Shown here piece by piece: positions 54,545-64,000 of a DNA stretch of 64,000 nucleotides. Below the pieces are notes generated by a model. It saw only the letters and a program-made list of their open reading frames with translations. It did no database searches and was not told where the DNA came from. Position 1 is the first letter of the stretch. Each line of letters starts with the position of its first letter. Both the position numbers and the translations under genes were made by a program. The DNA comes from Epiperipatus broadwayi (taxonomy: Eukaryota; Onychophora; Udeonychophora; Euonychophora; Peripatidae), in contig JAQFVV010006271.1 in assembly GCA_028023455.1 (NCBI GenBank), positions 5,054,366-5,118,365 on the forward strand, written 5' to 3'.

Positions 54545-56860
54545 TTAATTATTGTACAAAAGACTTTTGATCAGACCAAATTATATTTTAAAATTGTCAT
54601 GGAAGACATTAATTCTAGAATTGGTAAACAATTGAAAGATAAAAGTGCTGTGGACAAATTTGTTTAAGATTTTTGAAATGAGAGAGGACACACATTTATG
54701 GAGTTTGCAGAAGAAAAAAAAAACTTTATATTATGAATTCTTTCTTTAAGAAAAATGCTAAACAGCAATGGATTGGAAGCAACCATATGAAGATACAACA
54801 GAATTGTATTATATTTTGATTTAATAAAAAATATTTATTTTAAGATGGTAATGTTGTTAATAAAGTCAACACAGGAAATGATCATTGATTAATGAAATGA
54901 AAGTTACATACTAATGTAAATCAAGGGCGTTAAAAGTTATTATGCAAAACAGTATTCACAATTGATATTCTTAATATTCGGAAACATTCAATAAATTTAA
55001 ATTAGAACTTGCAAATTGGTTTAAATATTAACAGATTTTAAACATGGTTCAGATTTAAATGTAATTAATATGAATGTAATTGATATACTATTAAGAACTT
55101 CAACAAAGATAGCTGGTACAAAAACATAGCAACTGACCAGTAAACATATTACTGAGACAACACAATGTATGAAGAAAATATATAAAATGCAATAATATAT
55201 AATAAAAAAATCTATAGAAAAACATAAAAGTCTCAAAAGTATAAAGTAATATCTTGGTATTGGTAGGAAACATTTCTATAATAAGAAAAAAAGATGAAAC
55301 TATTGCTAAAAAAGATGACATTCTGAAATGTGTAGAAGAGTTCTACCAAGAACTATATAGCAATAAAGAACAAGACAAAGCATCTCTTAAAATTTCTGCA
55401 TCTTATGAGTTGCCCAGGGTTTTAAATGAAGAAATGAGACATGCAATTAAATCTATAGAGAAAAGAAAAGTTCCAGGTAAACATAGTATTATAATCGATA
55501 TTTTTAAAAAATAGGTGAAGAAATAGAAAATATTTTGGCAAAGTTATATACCAAATGTCTAAATGATAAAGATGTACTAGTTGATTGAAAGAATGCAGTA
55601 TTAGCATTAATATTAAAAAAAGTTATACAAAAGATATTAGACATTACAGACAAATCAATCTTTTATCAATTCTCTACAAATTTTTTACCAAGATAATTTA
55701 TAAGGCATTTAGAGAAAACTTTGGATTTTAATGAATCAAAAGACAAGCTGTATTTAAAAGTGACTAAAGTACTGTGGATCATATCCAAGTATTGAAAAAA
55801 GTTATAGAAAGGACAAATGAATATGAGTTGCTATTATGCTTTGGATTTGTAGATTGTAAAAGGGTATTTGATTTTATAAACATTTCTTCAGTGATTAAAG
55901 CATTAGATCATCAAGACATAGATCCAAAATGTCTTATTCTGAAAAATATTTATATAAATACAACATCAATGATTAAATTACATAATAATATTAGGGAGAT
56001 TAACATTGAGAAGAGTGTACAACAGAGTGACTGCATATCTCCAAAACATTTTACAGCAGTTTCCAAGAAGTATTTTGTGGTTTAAAATCGAAAAGCTAAG
56101 GACATAAAAGTAAATGAAGATTATTTAAATCATCTAGATTTGGCAGATGATATAATTGTTTTTGCAAATAATGCTTCAGAGCTTCAGGAAATGTATTAAG
56201 AGTTGTCAGATAAAGTAATATTCAATGGATTTTCTCAAAAAAAGAAAATAAAGATTGATAGTGATGAATGAGAAGAAAAATAACATCTACAAATGCCTTG
56301 ATCAAATTATTATTACAGATGAAATTAATCATATAATTAAACTTGGTTAAAATGTTTTTGGTAAAAATAACTTAATATTCAAAGGGTATATGCCTATATA
56401 TTTAAAAATGAAGCTTTTTATAAATAAGTTTTACCACTTCTTACATATGGATCTGAATCTTAGACATTTAACAGAAAAACAATATAGAGATTTCATATGC
56501 CTCAATAAAATATGGAGAGATGTATGTTAGGAGTAATAAGAAGAGATTGAAAATAAATTACATGGATGAGAGAACAAACAGATGTTCTGACATCATTGAA
56601 AAAGTTAAGAGACTGAAGAGGAGTTAGGCTGGACATATTGCTAGAAGAGATAATAATAGATGGACAGTAGAAATCTTAAAACTGAATTCCAAAAGATTGT
56701 AAAAGACCTAGAGAGAGAGATCACATATGGGATGGATGGATAAAAATAAGGAAGCGTTCTGGCATGAAAGAGATAATTGAGAAAAACTGGATTAAACTTA
56801 GAAACTATCCTGAAATGGATCGATAATGGTTAAAATGATGATGATGATGAATTATTGTAA
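54545..56860 (+). mobile_element. RTE-clade LINE, copy 2 (5'-truncated)
   Basis: It starts inside the endonuclease, at the point corresponding to 52556 in copy 1, and continues through reverse transcriptase to the C-terminus and a (GAT)n tail (about 56834-56850). A short simple-repeat tail instead of poly(A) is characteristic of RTE elements. The overlap with copy 1 (about 310 bp) is diverged, so these are separate insertions. Confidence 0.78.
54553..56826 (+). pseudogene. RTE LINE endonuclease-reverse transcriptase (copy 2)
   Basis: Many stops and frameshifts. Endonuclease remnants (EDINSRIGK) are at about 54600. An EEMRHAIKSIEKRKVPG reverse transcriptase N-terminal block is at 55428-55480. 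Motif A FVDCKRVFD is at about 55846-55875. A QSDCISPKHFT block (usually QGDTISPKLFT) is near 56024-56056. Motif C reads LADD (56139-56150), where FADD is usual. A TYGSES block, a GHIARRDNNRW block (about 56628-56665) and further downstream remnants match the conserved RTE C-terminus. The copy is inactive. Confidence 0.8.
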
Positions 56861-57194
56861 TCTATATATCAAGTTACTTGTGAGTAAAAAAAGTGTTGAT
56901 ATATGGATTAAAGAAATGTTTCATGCATTTAATAAAAAATAACAGATGTATTTAATCTTTGATAAAAAATTGAAATATATATATATGCGTGTGTGGTTTA
57001 AAATGTCCTATTTTCCACTTTTAACAAATATATTCATAGTTAACAAAGAATCGATTAAAACACTAATTATATATTTATGGAGCAAATGAATCCAAAATAC
57101 ACTACCATAACAGCAATTTGTAGACAAACAATTGATAAAATTGTAAATGACGTCTGCTTCTTCTTAGCAGCACGAATTTATCTGTTAGGCAAAA
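56861..57194. other. Spacer between LINE and gypsy element
   Basis: AT-rich with a short (TA)n. It is not homologous to the leader of the second gypsy copy (61017-61563), so the first copy is truncated at 57195. Confidence 0.5.
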
Positions 57195-57281
57195 GAAATA
57201 GAATTAATAAAACAGTATTGCATTTAATAATAGTTGGAATAAAATAATTACTCGGTAAGTGATAATATTTATTTGGAATCA

Positions 57282-58388
57282 ATGCAAACGAGATCGAAAG
57301 CAAAAATGGACGATCAAGTTGAAACAAAAAAAATTACCAGTGAAGAACAAACGGAATTATCCGGAGAAACAGAGAGTGAAAGAGAAATAGAAACCAATAG
57401 TGAAAATGAAATTAATAATGACAAACAAGATCAGAAAGTTAATATAGAAAATTATAATTTAATGAAAATGTTGGAAAAAATGGTGGAGGACCAGCGGCAT
57501 TTTATAAAGGAGATAAAGGAAATAGATGAGCAGAGAGATGAAATAAATAAGAAAATGATAGAAAATCAGCAACAGTAAATGAAGGAATTAAAGGAAGATA
57601 ATAAGAAAATGATAGATGAGTGGCAAAAACAGTTGATTGACAAATTTGATATAAAAAATGAAGAGTTGAGTAAAAGGGTCGAACAAACCTCAAATCAGAT
57701 TTCTGTCACGAATGAAAGGCTGAATGGACAGGCTGAATTACTCGAAAATTTAGAGCAGCAACTCATGGGAAATGTACATAATTTAGAACAAGAGGTTTTG
57801 ATGAAAGTAGAGGGAAGGGTGGCACATATAGAGGATAAAATAGAAACTGTGTGTCGAGAAGTAGAGAAGTTTAAAGTAGAGCAGGGAAAGAAATTGGAGG
57901 AGATAAAACAGGAAAAAGGAAAAATGGTAGATGATGTACGTATAGATGTAAACCAGCTAGCCGTAATAGTAGAGATGCGGGGGTCTACAGGTTTTGAACC
58001 CATTCATCTACACTTTGGGAAAAATATTCCTTGCCCATTTGACATTAGGTTACCTGTGGAAACCAGAGCAATAAACAGAAGAAGGGATGCAGAACAAGCA
58101 TGCAGCCAGATGAGGAAAATGGGTGAGATAAGACAACAAAGAGTAAAGGGCAGGGAGAATCAGTTCAGAATAGGGGATGAAGTCATGGTAAGAGTGCATC
58201 TTGTGAGTCATCCGGAGCGAAATCTCTTCAAGAAATTCCAACCTATTTATGAGGGGCCATACCCTATAAGAAAATGATATGGGAATAATGCTTTTGTTGT
58301 GGGTCAAGGGATTGAAGAAAAGGGAACATACAATGCTCGGTCTTTAAGGCTATTCCGGAAAAAGAAAGAACCTCCAGATAGAAACTAA
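57282..58388 (+). pseudogene. gag fused to integrase C-terminus (copy 1)
   Basis: ATG at 57282 (MQTRSKAK). An acidic, Glu/Lys-rich coiled-coil gag region extends to about 57975, with an in-frame TAA at 57576 where copy 2 has Phe. It passes directly into the integrase C-terminal part: STGFEPIHLHFGKNIPCPFD, FRIGDEVMVR, then KFQPIYEGPYPI (GPY/F module). A TGA follows (58276-58278), after which coding resemblance resumes (YGNNAFVV ... GTYNARSLRLF). Protease, reverse transcriptase, RNase H and the integrase catalytic core are absent. The element could move only with enzymes from an intact relative. Confidence 0.85.
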
Positions 58389-59127
58389 AAAAGAAAAAGA
58401 AAGTAACAGGAAAGACACCTGTTGATGACTAAAAGATAGTGCCCATGGACTTGACCATGATAATCCACATGATAAGGGAAATGTAGGGGGATGGTGAAAT
58501 ACTAAGAGTAGAGAATGTATGAATGAGGTTCTGGATTTGAGACAAATGTGTGCAGATATGAGTCATGTAGAGATTGCATTTGAGCTTGGTCAAGCCATCT
58601 TGCCATACATATATATCTGCAAGGGAGTATGTGTGTTAATCTTGTCTATATACATAAGGATAGACAGGAAATAAATAAATAAATAGAATGAGGACTCAGC
58701 AGAGATCTGGGCTCATTATCCATCTTACTGGGTAAAAACCCCATAGGTATTGAAAAGATACGAAGAATTGAAATATATTGAATTCAAAAGATCAGGTTGG
58801 ACAGGCTGTAGAAAAAACATGCTGTTCACAAAATCGGACTCCATATAAATGCGGAGTGGCCTAAAAATCAACTCTCTTTGCAGGATAGTGTTCGGTGGAG
58901 ATTAAAGGTGTTTGAGCAGTACAAATCAATCAAATGGAATGCAGATAGTTTTAACCTAGTTGTCTCTCTAAGATAATCTCATCATACGAAGGTTAAAGAT
59001 ACTAAATGGGTACCATTAACATTAATATCAAGAATATAGTAGAGAAAAAAAAAATAATAAAGGAAGATAGGTGTTAAGAATTAAAATGGCTTGACCTTAG
59101 GAAATAATTCCAGTAGATTTTAATTCT

Positions 59128-59145
59128 TAAAAAAATAGGGAGCGG
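59128..59145 (+). promoter_or_regulatory. Polypurine tract
   Basis: An A-rich run followed by TAGGGAGCGG immediately precedes the LTR start TGTAAT. It would prime plus-strand synthesis. The same sequence precedes the LTR at 63518. Confidence 0.65.
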
Positions 59146-61016
59146 TGTAATGCGATATCTACATATAATATAGTCTCGTATGTATATATATTATTGATCC
59201 TCAATAATAATAATAAAGAAAAAAGGGTTTCGTTAAAAGAAATAGAAAACCAATAAAAAAAAAAAGAAGTTACTCAGTTTTAATATGTAATTATTCAAAA
59301 CTATGTGAATGTCGTGAAAGGGTTAAAATGAAAAAAAAAAAGTTAGTTAAAATGATTCTAAAAACTTATTTTAAAAGAAATTAGAAAAAACTAAATAAAG
59401 ATTGAAGATTAGAAAGGAAATGGGAGGGGTGTATAATGAACGCGTCTCTTTCTTTCTTTGTTAAATAAGAAAATCACGTATCAAAAGAATGAAAGAAAAT
59501 AATTGTAATTGTAAAATTAAAAATGTAAAACTTGTACCAAATTTCCAGATAGATTGATACAAGATAAAGTAATGTAAAGGAATGTTGCAATTAGTAACAT
59601 TCAATATTTAAATGTATCAAAAGAATGAAAGAAAATAATTGTAATTATAAAATTGAAAAATGTAAACTAGTACAAAAAATTCCAGATAGATTGGTACAAG
59701 ATAAAGAATGAAAAAAAATGAGGCAATTAGTAACATTCGATAGAACAATAGCAGAGATATAAGCAGAGCTGATTTAGAAGTAACTGGTTGTGTTTTCTTT
59801 TGCTGGCTAAAACTTAACAAAAAAAATAATAGAAGGGAAGAAACCGTCTAGAGAATAGCGAGGACGTATTATTCAAATGTTAACGAACTTAGTTGGGTAC
59901 GCTAACATGGAGGGCTAGTGGTGAATAACGGGTGTTTGCTCGGTCTATCTCCGTCCAACCATTCGCTCACTACCTATAAGATCTAAAATGCTGCCGATAA
60001 GAGACCACCGTTATGGAACCAGATCTGCCTGAAGATTCATAATAGGATATTTAAAGAGATGAATACATACTGAAATTCGGAATTAGAAAGAAATCAAACC
60101 CACGCCAAAAGATTATAAACTCTCACTCCACTAACTGGGACGTCGAAAAGTGAGCAACCATCTCTGCAAAAGAAGGGAAAATTTTCTCACTCGATGGTTG
60201 ATCCTTCATTGAGGACTTCATACCTAGGTAACTATTATTAATACATGCATGTCAGAATTAATTTGTGAACAAAGAAATCAGTCAGAAACTAAAACTATTA
60301 AAATTTGCACAATACTTCGGACAAATATAATTAAAGGAACTTATGATTTTACTATAATGATGTATAAGAAAGTAACAATTGGGTTACGCTAGTTTATTTA
60401 AGGTTTAATTTGAATTATATTCCTTACTATTTTATTTATGTGTATATTATGTTGGTGTGTGATAGGTATGTGTGTGTTTTATGATTTTATTATGTCATTA
60501 GAAATAACGAATTGCAAAATTAAAGGTTTATTTATAAAAGGAAGTAAATAGTCATTTGCGTTTTTCTTTTCTTTACCAAGTGAATAAATATTTAGAGTGA
60601 ATTAAATCTAGGTCATTCGAGCTAACAGGTTTATTAAGTGAGGAGTAATAATAATAAAGCAATCGAAATGGATAAATAAGTTCTTTCATATTGTAAATAA
60701 AGGGAAAGAAGGAAGGGCTATAATTGATATTCCTGCTGTACCATGATAATTCCGGGAATAAATTTATAAATATTCCAAGCGCTGGGCAGAACAAATTATT
60801 CGATTCGAATAATTTGCCCAGCAGAGAAGAAGCGTTTAATTGGGAAATATAATGTTGGAATGAGATTTTATATTATGTCAGTGTTCAATTAAGAATATAT
60901 ACTTAATTTTGGGGTGTATATTGGCTTCTTGCTTGTGGTAATCATCATCGGTGGTGAAACGGTCGATCACATAATTAAGTGCAGCTGGTGTATAACCGAA
61001 CGGTGGTTGTATTACA
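59146..61016 (+). repeat. Long terminal repeat (1871 bp), shared between tandem gypsy copies
   Basis: It starts TGTAATGC and ends GTATTACA, perfect TGTAAT/ATTACA inverted ends. A polypurine tract lies before it and a primer-binding-like site follows. The first 483 bp recur at 63518-64000 with only scattered differences. Inside, a ~140 bp block beginning GTATCAAAAGAATGAAAG is duplicated in tandem (about 59476-59615 and 59614-59750). Confidence 0.85.
60781..60822. other. Hairpin in LTR
   Basis: GCTGGG...CAAATTATTCGA pairs with TTCGAATAATTTGCCCAGC. The left arm has a 5 bp bulge. Possible role in processing or termination unknown. Confidence 0.45.
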
Positions 61017-61019
61017 TTT

Positions 61020-61037
61020 TGGGGGCCAGTCCGTTGG
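61020..61037 (+). promoter_or_regulatory. Primer-binding-site-like sequence
   Basis: TGGGGGCCAGTCCGTTGG begins three bases after the LTR end. It resembles the tRNA-Pro-type site seen in some retroelements (TGGGGGCTCGTCC...), with mismatches. Confidence 0.45.
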
Positions 61038-61650
61038 ATTTTATCACATTCAAAGTAAAAATCAGATTGAATTAAATTATAGCGCCCTGATTAAAATAGA
61101 TCTACATATATGTGATCTATACAGCAAGGTTAAATAAAGTCAAACAATCGGAAAATCGAATTTAGACTGAGAAATATTTTATATAAAAAAAAAAAAGAAA
61201 AAAAAAAGAAAAGGAAGAAAAATTTATTTTTAAACAAATGGGTTTTGTTTCAAATTAAGAATTTAAATGTGCTGCTACAGTAGAATAGACCGGGGATTTA
61301 GATAAAAATAGAGAGCAATAATAAAAGATCACTTGGTGAGAGAGAAAAGTGGGGCAAAAGACAACTGAATTTTATGAAAGAGAGAAAGAGATGGGGTAAG
61401 ATTTTCTAGGCACGATCTACATTATATAAATAAAAAAAAAAAGAGGGGAAAGATTTTATTATTTGAATAATAAAAGTTTGTAAGTTTAAGGGGATCTTTA
61501 AAGCAGCATGAACAAGTGAGTTAATGAATGAAGATGGGGAAGTCCAGCAAACGTACCTAATATGAAATAGAATTAATAAAACAGTATTGCATTTAATAAT
61601 AGTTGGAATAAAATAATTACTCGGTAAGTGATAATATTTATTTGGAATCA

Positions 61651-62760
61651 ATGCAAACGAGATCGAAAGCAAAAATGGACGATCAAGTTGAAACAAAAAA
61701 ATTACCAGTGAAGAACAAACGGAATTATCCGGAGAAACAGAGAGTGAAAGAGAAAAAGAAACCAATAGTGAAAATGAAATTGAAATTAATAATGATAACA
61801 AGATCAGAAAGTTAATATAGAAAATTATAATTTAATGAAAATGTTGGAAAAAATGGTGGAGGACCAGCGGCATTTTATAAAGGAGATAAAGGAAATAGAT
61901 GAGCAGAGAGATGAAATAAATAAGAAAATGATAGAAAATCAGCAACAGTTTATGAAGGAATTAAAGGAAGATAATAAGAAAATGATAGACGAGTGGCAAA
62001 AACAGTTGATTGACAAATTTGATATAAAAAATGAAGAGTTGAGTAAAAGAGTCGAACAAACCTCAAATCAGATTTCTGTCACGAATGAAAGGCTGAATGG
62101 ACAGGCTGAATTACTTGAAAATTTAGAGCAGCGACTCATGGGAAATGTACATAATTTAGAACAAGAGGTTTTGATGAAAGTAGAGGGAAGGGTGGCACAT
62201 ATAGAGGATAAAATAGAAACTGTGTGTCGAGAAGTAGAGAAGTTTAAAGTAGAGCAGGGAAAGAAATTGCAGGAGATAAAACAGGAAAAAGGAAAATGGT
62301 AGATGATGTACGTATAGATGTAAACCAGCTAGCCGTAATAGTAGAGAAGCGGGGGTCTACAGGTTTTGAACCCATTCATCTACACTTTGGGAAAAATATT
62401 CCTTGTCCATTTGACATTAGGTTACCTGTGGGAACCAGAGCAATAAACAGAAGAAGGGATGCAGAACAAGCATGCAGCCAGATGAGGAAAATGGGTGAGA
62501 TAAGACAACAAAGAGTAAAGGGCAGGGAGAATCAGTTCAGAATAGGGGATGAAGTCATGGTAAGAGTGCATCTTGTGAGTCATCCGGAGCGAAATCTCTT
62601 CAAGAAATTCCAACCTATTTATGAGGGGCCATACCCTATAAGAAAATGATATGGGAATAATGCTTTTGTTGTGGGTCAAGGGATTGAAGAAAAGGGAACA
62701 TACAATGCTCGGTCTTTAAGGCTATTCCGGAAAAAGAAAGAACCTCCAGATAGAAACTAA
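61651..62760 (+). pseudogene. gag fused to integrase C-terminus (copy 2)
   Basis: Same structure as copy 1. One A is missing in the run near 61700, shifting frame early; the coiled-coil frame is readable at 61835-62302. A second 1 bp loss near 62297 moves integrase into 62296-62649. The TGA after GPYPIRK is shared with copy 1, so it predates the duplication. The premature stop of copy 1 is absent here. Confidence 0.85.
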
Positions 62761-63121
62761 AAAAGAAAAAGAAAGTAACAGGACAGACACCTGTTGATGA
62801 CTAAAGGATAGTGACCATGGACTTGACCATGATAATCCACATGATAAGGGAAATGTAGGGGGATGGTGAAATACTAAGAGTAGAGAATGTATGAATGAGG
62901 TTCTGGATTTGAGACAAATGTGTGCAGATATGAGTCATGTAGAGATTGCATTTGAGCTTGGTCAAGCCATCTTGCCATACATATATATCTGCAAGGGAGT
63001 ATGTGTGTTAATCTTGTCTATATACATAAGGATAGACAGGAAATAAATAAATAAATAGAATGAGGACTCAGCAGAGATCTGGGCTCATTATCCGTCTTAC
63101 TGGGTAAAAACCCCATAGGTA

Positions 63122-63349
63122 TTGAAAAGATACGAAGAATTGAAATATATTGAATTCAAAAGATCAGGTTGGACAGGCTGTAGAAAAAAACATGCTGTTC
63201 ACAAAATCGGACTCCATATAATTGCGGAGTGGCCTAAAAATCAACTCTCTTTGCAGGATAGTGTTCGGTGGAGATTAAAGGTGTTTGAGCAGTACAAATC
63301 AATCAAATGGAATGCAGATGGTTTTAACCTAGTTGTCTCTCTAAGATAA
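63122..63349 (+). CDS. Possible third ORF remnant in gypsy 3' region
   Basis: A 75-codon frame (no ATG start) ending LQDSVRWRLKVFEQYKSIKW... then VSLR-stop. The matching region in copy 1 (58751-58977) has one A fewer in a poly-A run and is frameshifted. No domain is recognised. It might be a remnant of an env-like or accessory frame, or chance. Confidence 0.25.
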   Translation: MKRYEELKYIEFKRSGWTGCRKKHAVHKIGLHIIAEWPKNQLSLQDSVRWRLKVFEQYKSIKWNADGFNLVVSLR

Positions 63350-63517
63350 TCTCATCATACGAAGGTTAAAGATACTAAATGGGTACCATTAACATTAATA
63401 TCAAGAATATAGTAGAGAAAAAAAAATAATAAAGGAAGATAGGGGTTAAGAATTAAAATGGCTTGACCTTAGGAAATAATTCCAGTAGATTTTAATTCTT
63501 AAAAAAATAGGGAGCGG

Positions 63518-64000
63518 TGTAATGCGATATCTACATATAATATAGTCTCGTATGTATATATATTATTGATCCACAATAATAATAATAAAGAAAAAAGGGT
63601 TTCGTTAAAAGAAATAGAAAACCAAAAAAAAAAAAAAGAAGTTACTCAGTTTTAATATGTAATTATTCAAAACTATGTGAAAGTCATGAAAGGTTTAAAA
63701 TGAAAAAAAAAAGTTAGTTAAAATGATTCTAAAAACTTATTTTAAAAGAAATTAGAAAAAACTAAATAAAGATTGAAGATTAGAAAGGAAATGGGAGGGG
63801 TGTATAATGAACGCGTCTCTTTCTTTCTTTGTTAAATAAGAAAATCACGTATCAAAATAATGAAAGAAAATAATTGTAATTGTAAAATTAAAAATGTAAA
63901 ACTTGTACCAAATTTCCAGATAGATTGGTACAAGATAAAGTAATGTAAAGGAATGTTGCAATTAGTAACATTCAATATTTAAATGTATCAAAAGAATGAA
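63518..64000 (+). repeat. LTR, first 483 bp (cut by window end)
   Basis: Near-identical to 59146-59628. Differences are single substitutions and short homopolymer changes, indicating a recent insertion or duplication. Confidence 0.85.

Larger units (their letters stand above)
57195..59145 (+). mobile_element. Ty3/gypsy non-autonomous element, internal region 1 (5'-truncated)
   Basis: Homologous throughout to 61564-63517 at very high identity (offset 4369-4372 bp). It lacks the leader, primer-binding site and 5' LTR, and ends at a purine-rich tract before the LTR at 59146. Confidence 0.85.
61017..63517 (+). mobile_element. Ty3/gypsy non-autonomous element, internal region 2 (complete)
   Basis: It lies between the LTR ending at 61016 and the LTR starting at 63518: leader (61017-61650), gag-integrase fusion, about 750 bp of 3' sequence, then the polypurine tract. 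With both LTRs this copy is structurally complete, although its 3' LTR runs out of the window. It shares its 5' LTR with the upstream copy, a tandem arrangement. Confidence 0.85.

Overview
This window is very A+T-rich animal DNA, roughly three quarters A+T by eye. It is packed with (TA)n, (AAT)n, (ACT)n and (GATA)n microsatellites and with dispersed repeats. Splice and poly(A) signals around one cysteine-rich exon, together with Penelope-like, RTE-type and Ty3/gypsy retroelements, point to an invertebrate metazoan. I cannot name the species. There is no sign of prokaryotic gene organisation. Almost everything is transposon-derived, intergenic or intronic; the only convincing host coding sequence is a 3'-terminal exon at 6544-6680 (+).

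Layout. 1-1569: featureless DNA ending in a (TA)n tract. 1570-5818: first copy (E1) of a 4-5 kb element with TGT...ACA ends lying in (TA)n. 6075-6700: ACT/AAT microsatellite, 3' splice site, cysteine-rich terminal exon and poly(A) signal. 7.3-15.5 kb: small inverted-repeat elements, a 1.08 kb dispersed repeat (R1), and palindromes made of Penelope-like element (PLE) 3' parts, including GIY-YIG endonuclease remnants. 18.9-23.6 kb: the R1 and R2 repeats again around a near-perfect PLE-tail palindrome. 26.8-33.3 kb: further inverted duplications, a hAT-like insertion with an 8 bp target duplication, and a (GATA)n tract. 33.3-35.1 kb: probable partial fourth copy (E4) of the TGT...ACA family.

35.7-37.45 kb holds the most striking structure: an inverted array of about 400 bp tandem units. 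Each complete unit carries what reads as a minimal type I hammerhead ribozyme (CTGATGA or CTGACGA core, GAAA, palindromic helix III, 6 bp helix I). This is the layout of animal retrozymes. 37.7-42.4 kb and 43.9-49.2 kb hold the second and third copies (E2, E3) of the TGT...ACA family. These share an internal TATA-type promoter with E1.

51.7-56.9 kb contains two decayed copies of an RTE-clade LINE (endonuclease in one; endonuclease and reverse transcriptase in the other). 57.2-64.0 kb contains a tandem, internally deleted Ty3/gypsy retrotransposon: coiled-coil gag fused directly to the integrase C-terminus, a 1.87 kb LTR with TGTAAT/ATTACA ends, a second internal region, and the start of another LTR.

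The likely functional link is that PLEs provide reverse transcriptase and GIY-YIG endonuclease, while the hammerhead arrays and PLE tails carry ribozyme-like cores. This fits the known association of hammerhead motifs with PLEs and retrozymes. Several of these structures share one topology: two copies diverging from a centre with their 3' ends pointing outward, bounded by (TA)n.
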